The translations under genes were made by a program, and so were the position numbers. This document shows positions 5,402 through 5,697 of a stretch of 5,697 nt of DNA, in pieces. The notes beneath the pieces were generated by a model, which was not told the DNA's origin, did no database searches, and worked only from the letters and a program-made list of their open reading frames with translations. Origin of the DNA: Sphingomonadaceae bacterium (lineage in GTDB: Bacteria > Pseudomonadota > Alphaproteobacteria > Sphingomonadales > Sphingomonadaceae); contig JAFAZM010000156.1 of assembly GCA_019239785.1 (NCBI GenBank), positions 1-5,697 on the forward strand. Direction: 5' to 3'. The first letter of the stretch is position 1, and each line of letters starts with the position of its first letter.

Positions 5402-5697
5402 ATGACCGAAGATATCCTCATCGTCGGCGCCGGCCATAATGCGCTGGTCTGCGCCTTCTACCTCGCCCAGCGGGGGCTGAAGGTGCGGATGATCGAGAGC
5501 CGGTCCGCGGTCGGCGGCGCCGCGGTGACCGAGGAATTCCATCCCGGCTTCCGCAACTCGACCGCGAGCTACACGGTCAGCCTGCTCAACCCGAAAATCA
5601 TCCGCGACATGGGCCTCTACCGGCATGGGCTGAAGGTCGTGCTGCGGAAGATCGACAATTTCCTGCCGACCGAAAGCGGCGACTATCTCCTCTCCGG
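5402..5697 (+). CDS. FAD-dependent oxidoreductase, PYROXD2/phytoene-desaturase-like (5' part only)
   Basis: The window holds 98 codons of a gene that runs off the right edge. The N-terminus is a Rossmann FAD-binding motif: DILIVGAGHNALVCAFYLAQ (4-23), with the ribose-binding acidic residue E32 in the MIES strand end, then VGGAAVTEE (37-45). GHN in the glycine loop, GGAAVTEE, and the following PGFRNSTASYTVSLLNPKI (48-66) and HGLKVV closely match the PYROXD2-like branch of the phytoene desaturase/amine-oxidase superfamily. The usual length is about 520-560 residues, so roughly four fifths is missing. The substrate is not predictable: membership does not mean carotenoid synthesis, and no crt genes are visible. 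No frameshift is present in the visible part. It is transcribed away from the small secreted-protein gene, and its leader contains the 36-bp palindrome. Confidence 0.88.
   Translation, partial: MTEDILIVGAGHNALVCAFYLAQRGLKVRMIESRSAVGGAAVTEEFHPGFRNSTASYTVSLLNPKIIRDMGLYRHGLKVVLRKIDNFLPTESGDYLLS

Noticed and set aside
5170..5421. 83-codon minus-strand open frame in the divergent intergenic region
   Set aside because: It reads through the palindrome, has no ribosome site, starts inside the oxidoreductase gene and overlaps the small protein's leader. Its content is translated repeat.
5363..5626. 87-codon minus-strand open frame over the oxidoreductase start
   Set aside because: It is antisense to a clear FAD-binding motif and lacks any feature of its own.

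Overview
The window is GC-rich DNA with strong third-position G/C bias and weak Shine-Dalgarno sequences. It carries several families of palindromic intergenic repeats of the kind common in alphaproteobacteria. The repeat types and gene content fit a sphingomonad or a relative best. That is judgement from pattern memory, not a database result.

Left and centre (128-4658): three plus-strand genes look like one functional unit. The first encodes a signal-peptide-bearing beta-barrel protein, probably in the outer membrane. The second encodes a small periplasmic cupredoxin of the type usually annotated 'methylamine utilization protein', with a complete type-1 copper ligand set. The third starts 7 bases after the second stops. 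It encodes an inner-membrane c-di-GMP enzyme with a periplasmic sensor domain, HAMP, GGDEF and EAL domains, and both catalytic sites are intact. The simplest reading is a cell-envelope sensing module: barrel, then periplasmic copper or redox protein, then control of c-di-GMP turnover. The coupling is inferred from gene order and localisation; the sequence does not prove it. A 215-base nested palindromic element (1416-1630) separates the barrel gene from the other two and could uncouple their expression.

Right of the c-di-GMP gene: a two-armed palindromic repeat (4681-4763) and a strong bidirectional terminator hairpin (4781-4808) lie between it and a convergent minus-strand gene (4834-5157). 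That gene encodes a small, acidic, secreted protein with two cysteines and no assigned function.

Right end: a 244-base divergent intergenic region (5158-5401) holds a perfect 36-bp palindrome with outer flanking arms. It is followed by the 5' part of a PYROXD2/phytoene-desaturase-like FAD oxidoreductase gene, cut off by the window edge.

I see no tRNA, rRNA, CRISPR array, transposase or phage gene. The genes look chromosomal and ordinary. The points of interest are the three-gene envelope-to-c-di-GMP module and the density of palindromic elements, one in nearly every intergenic space.
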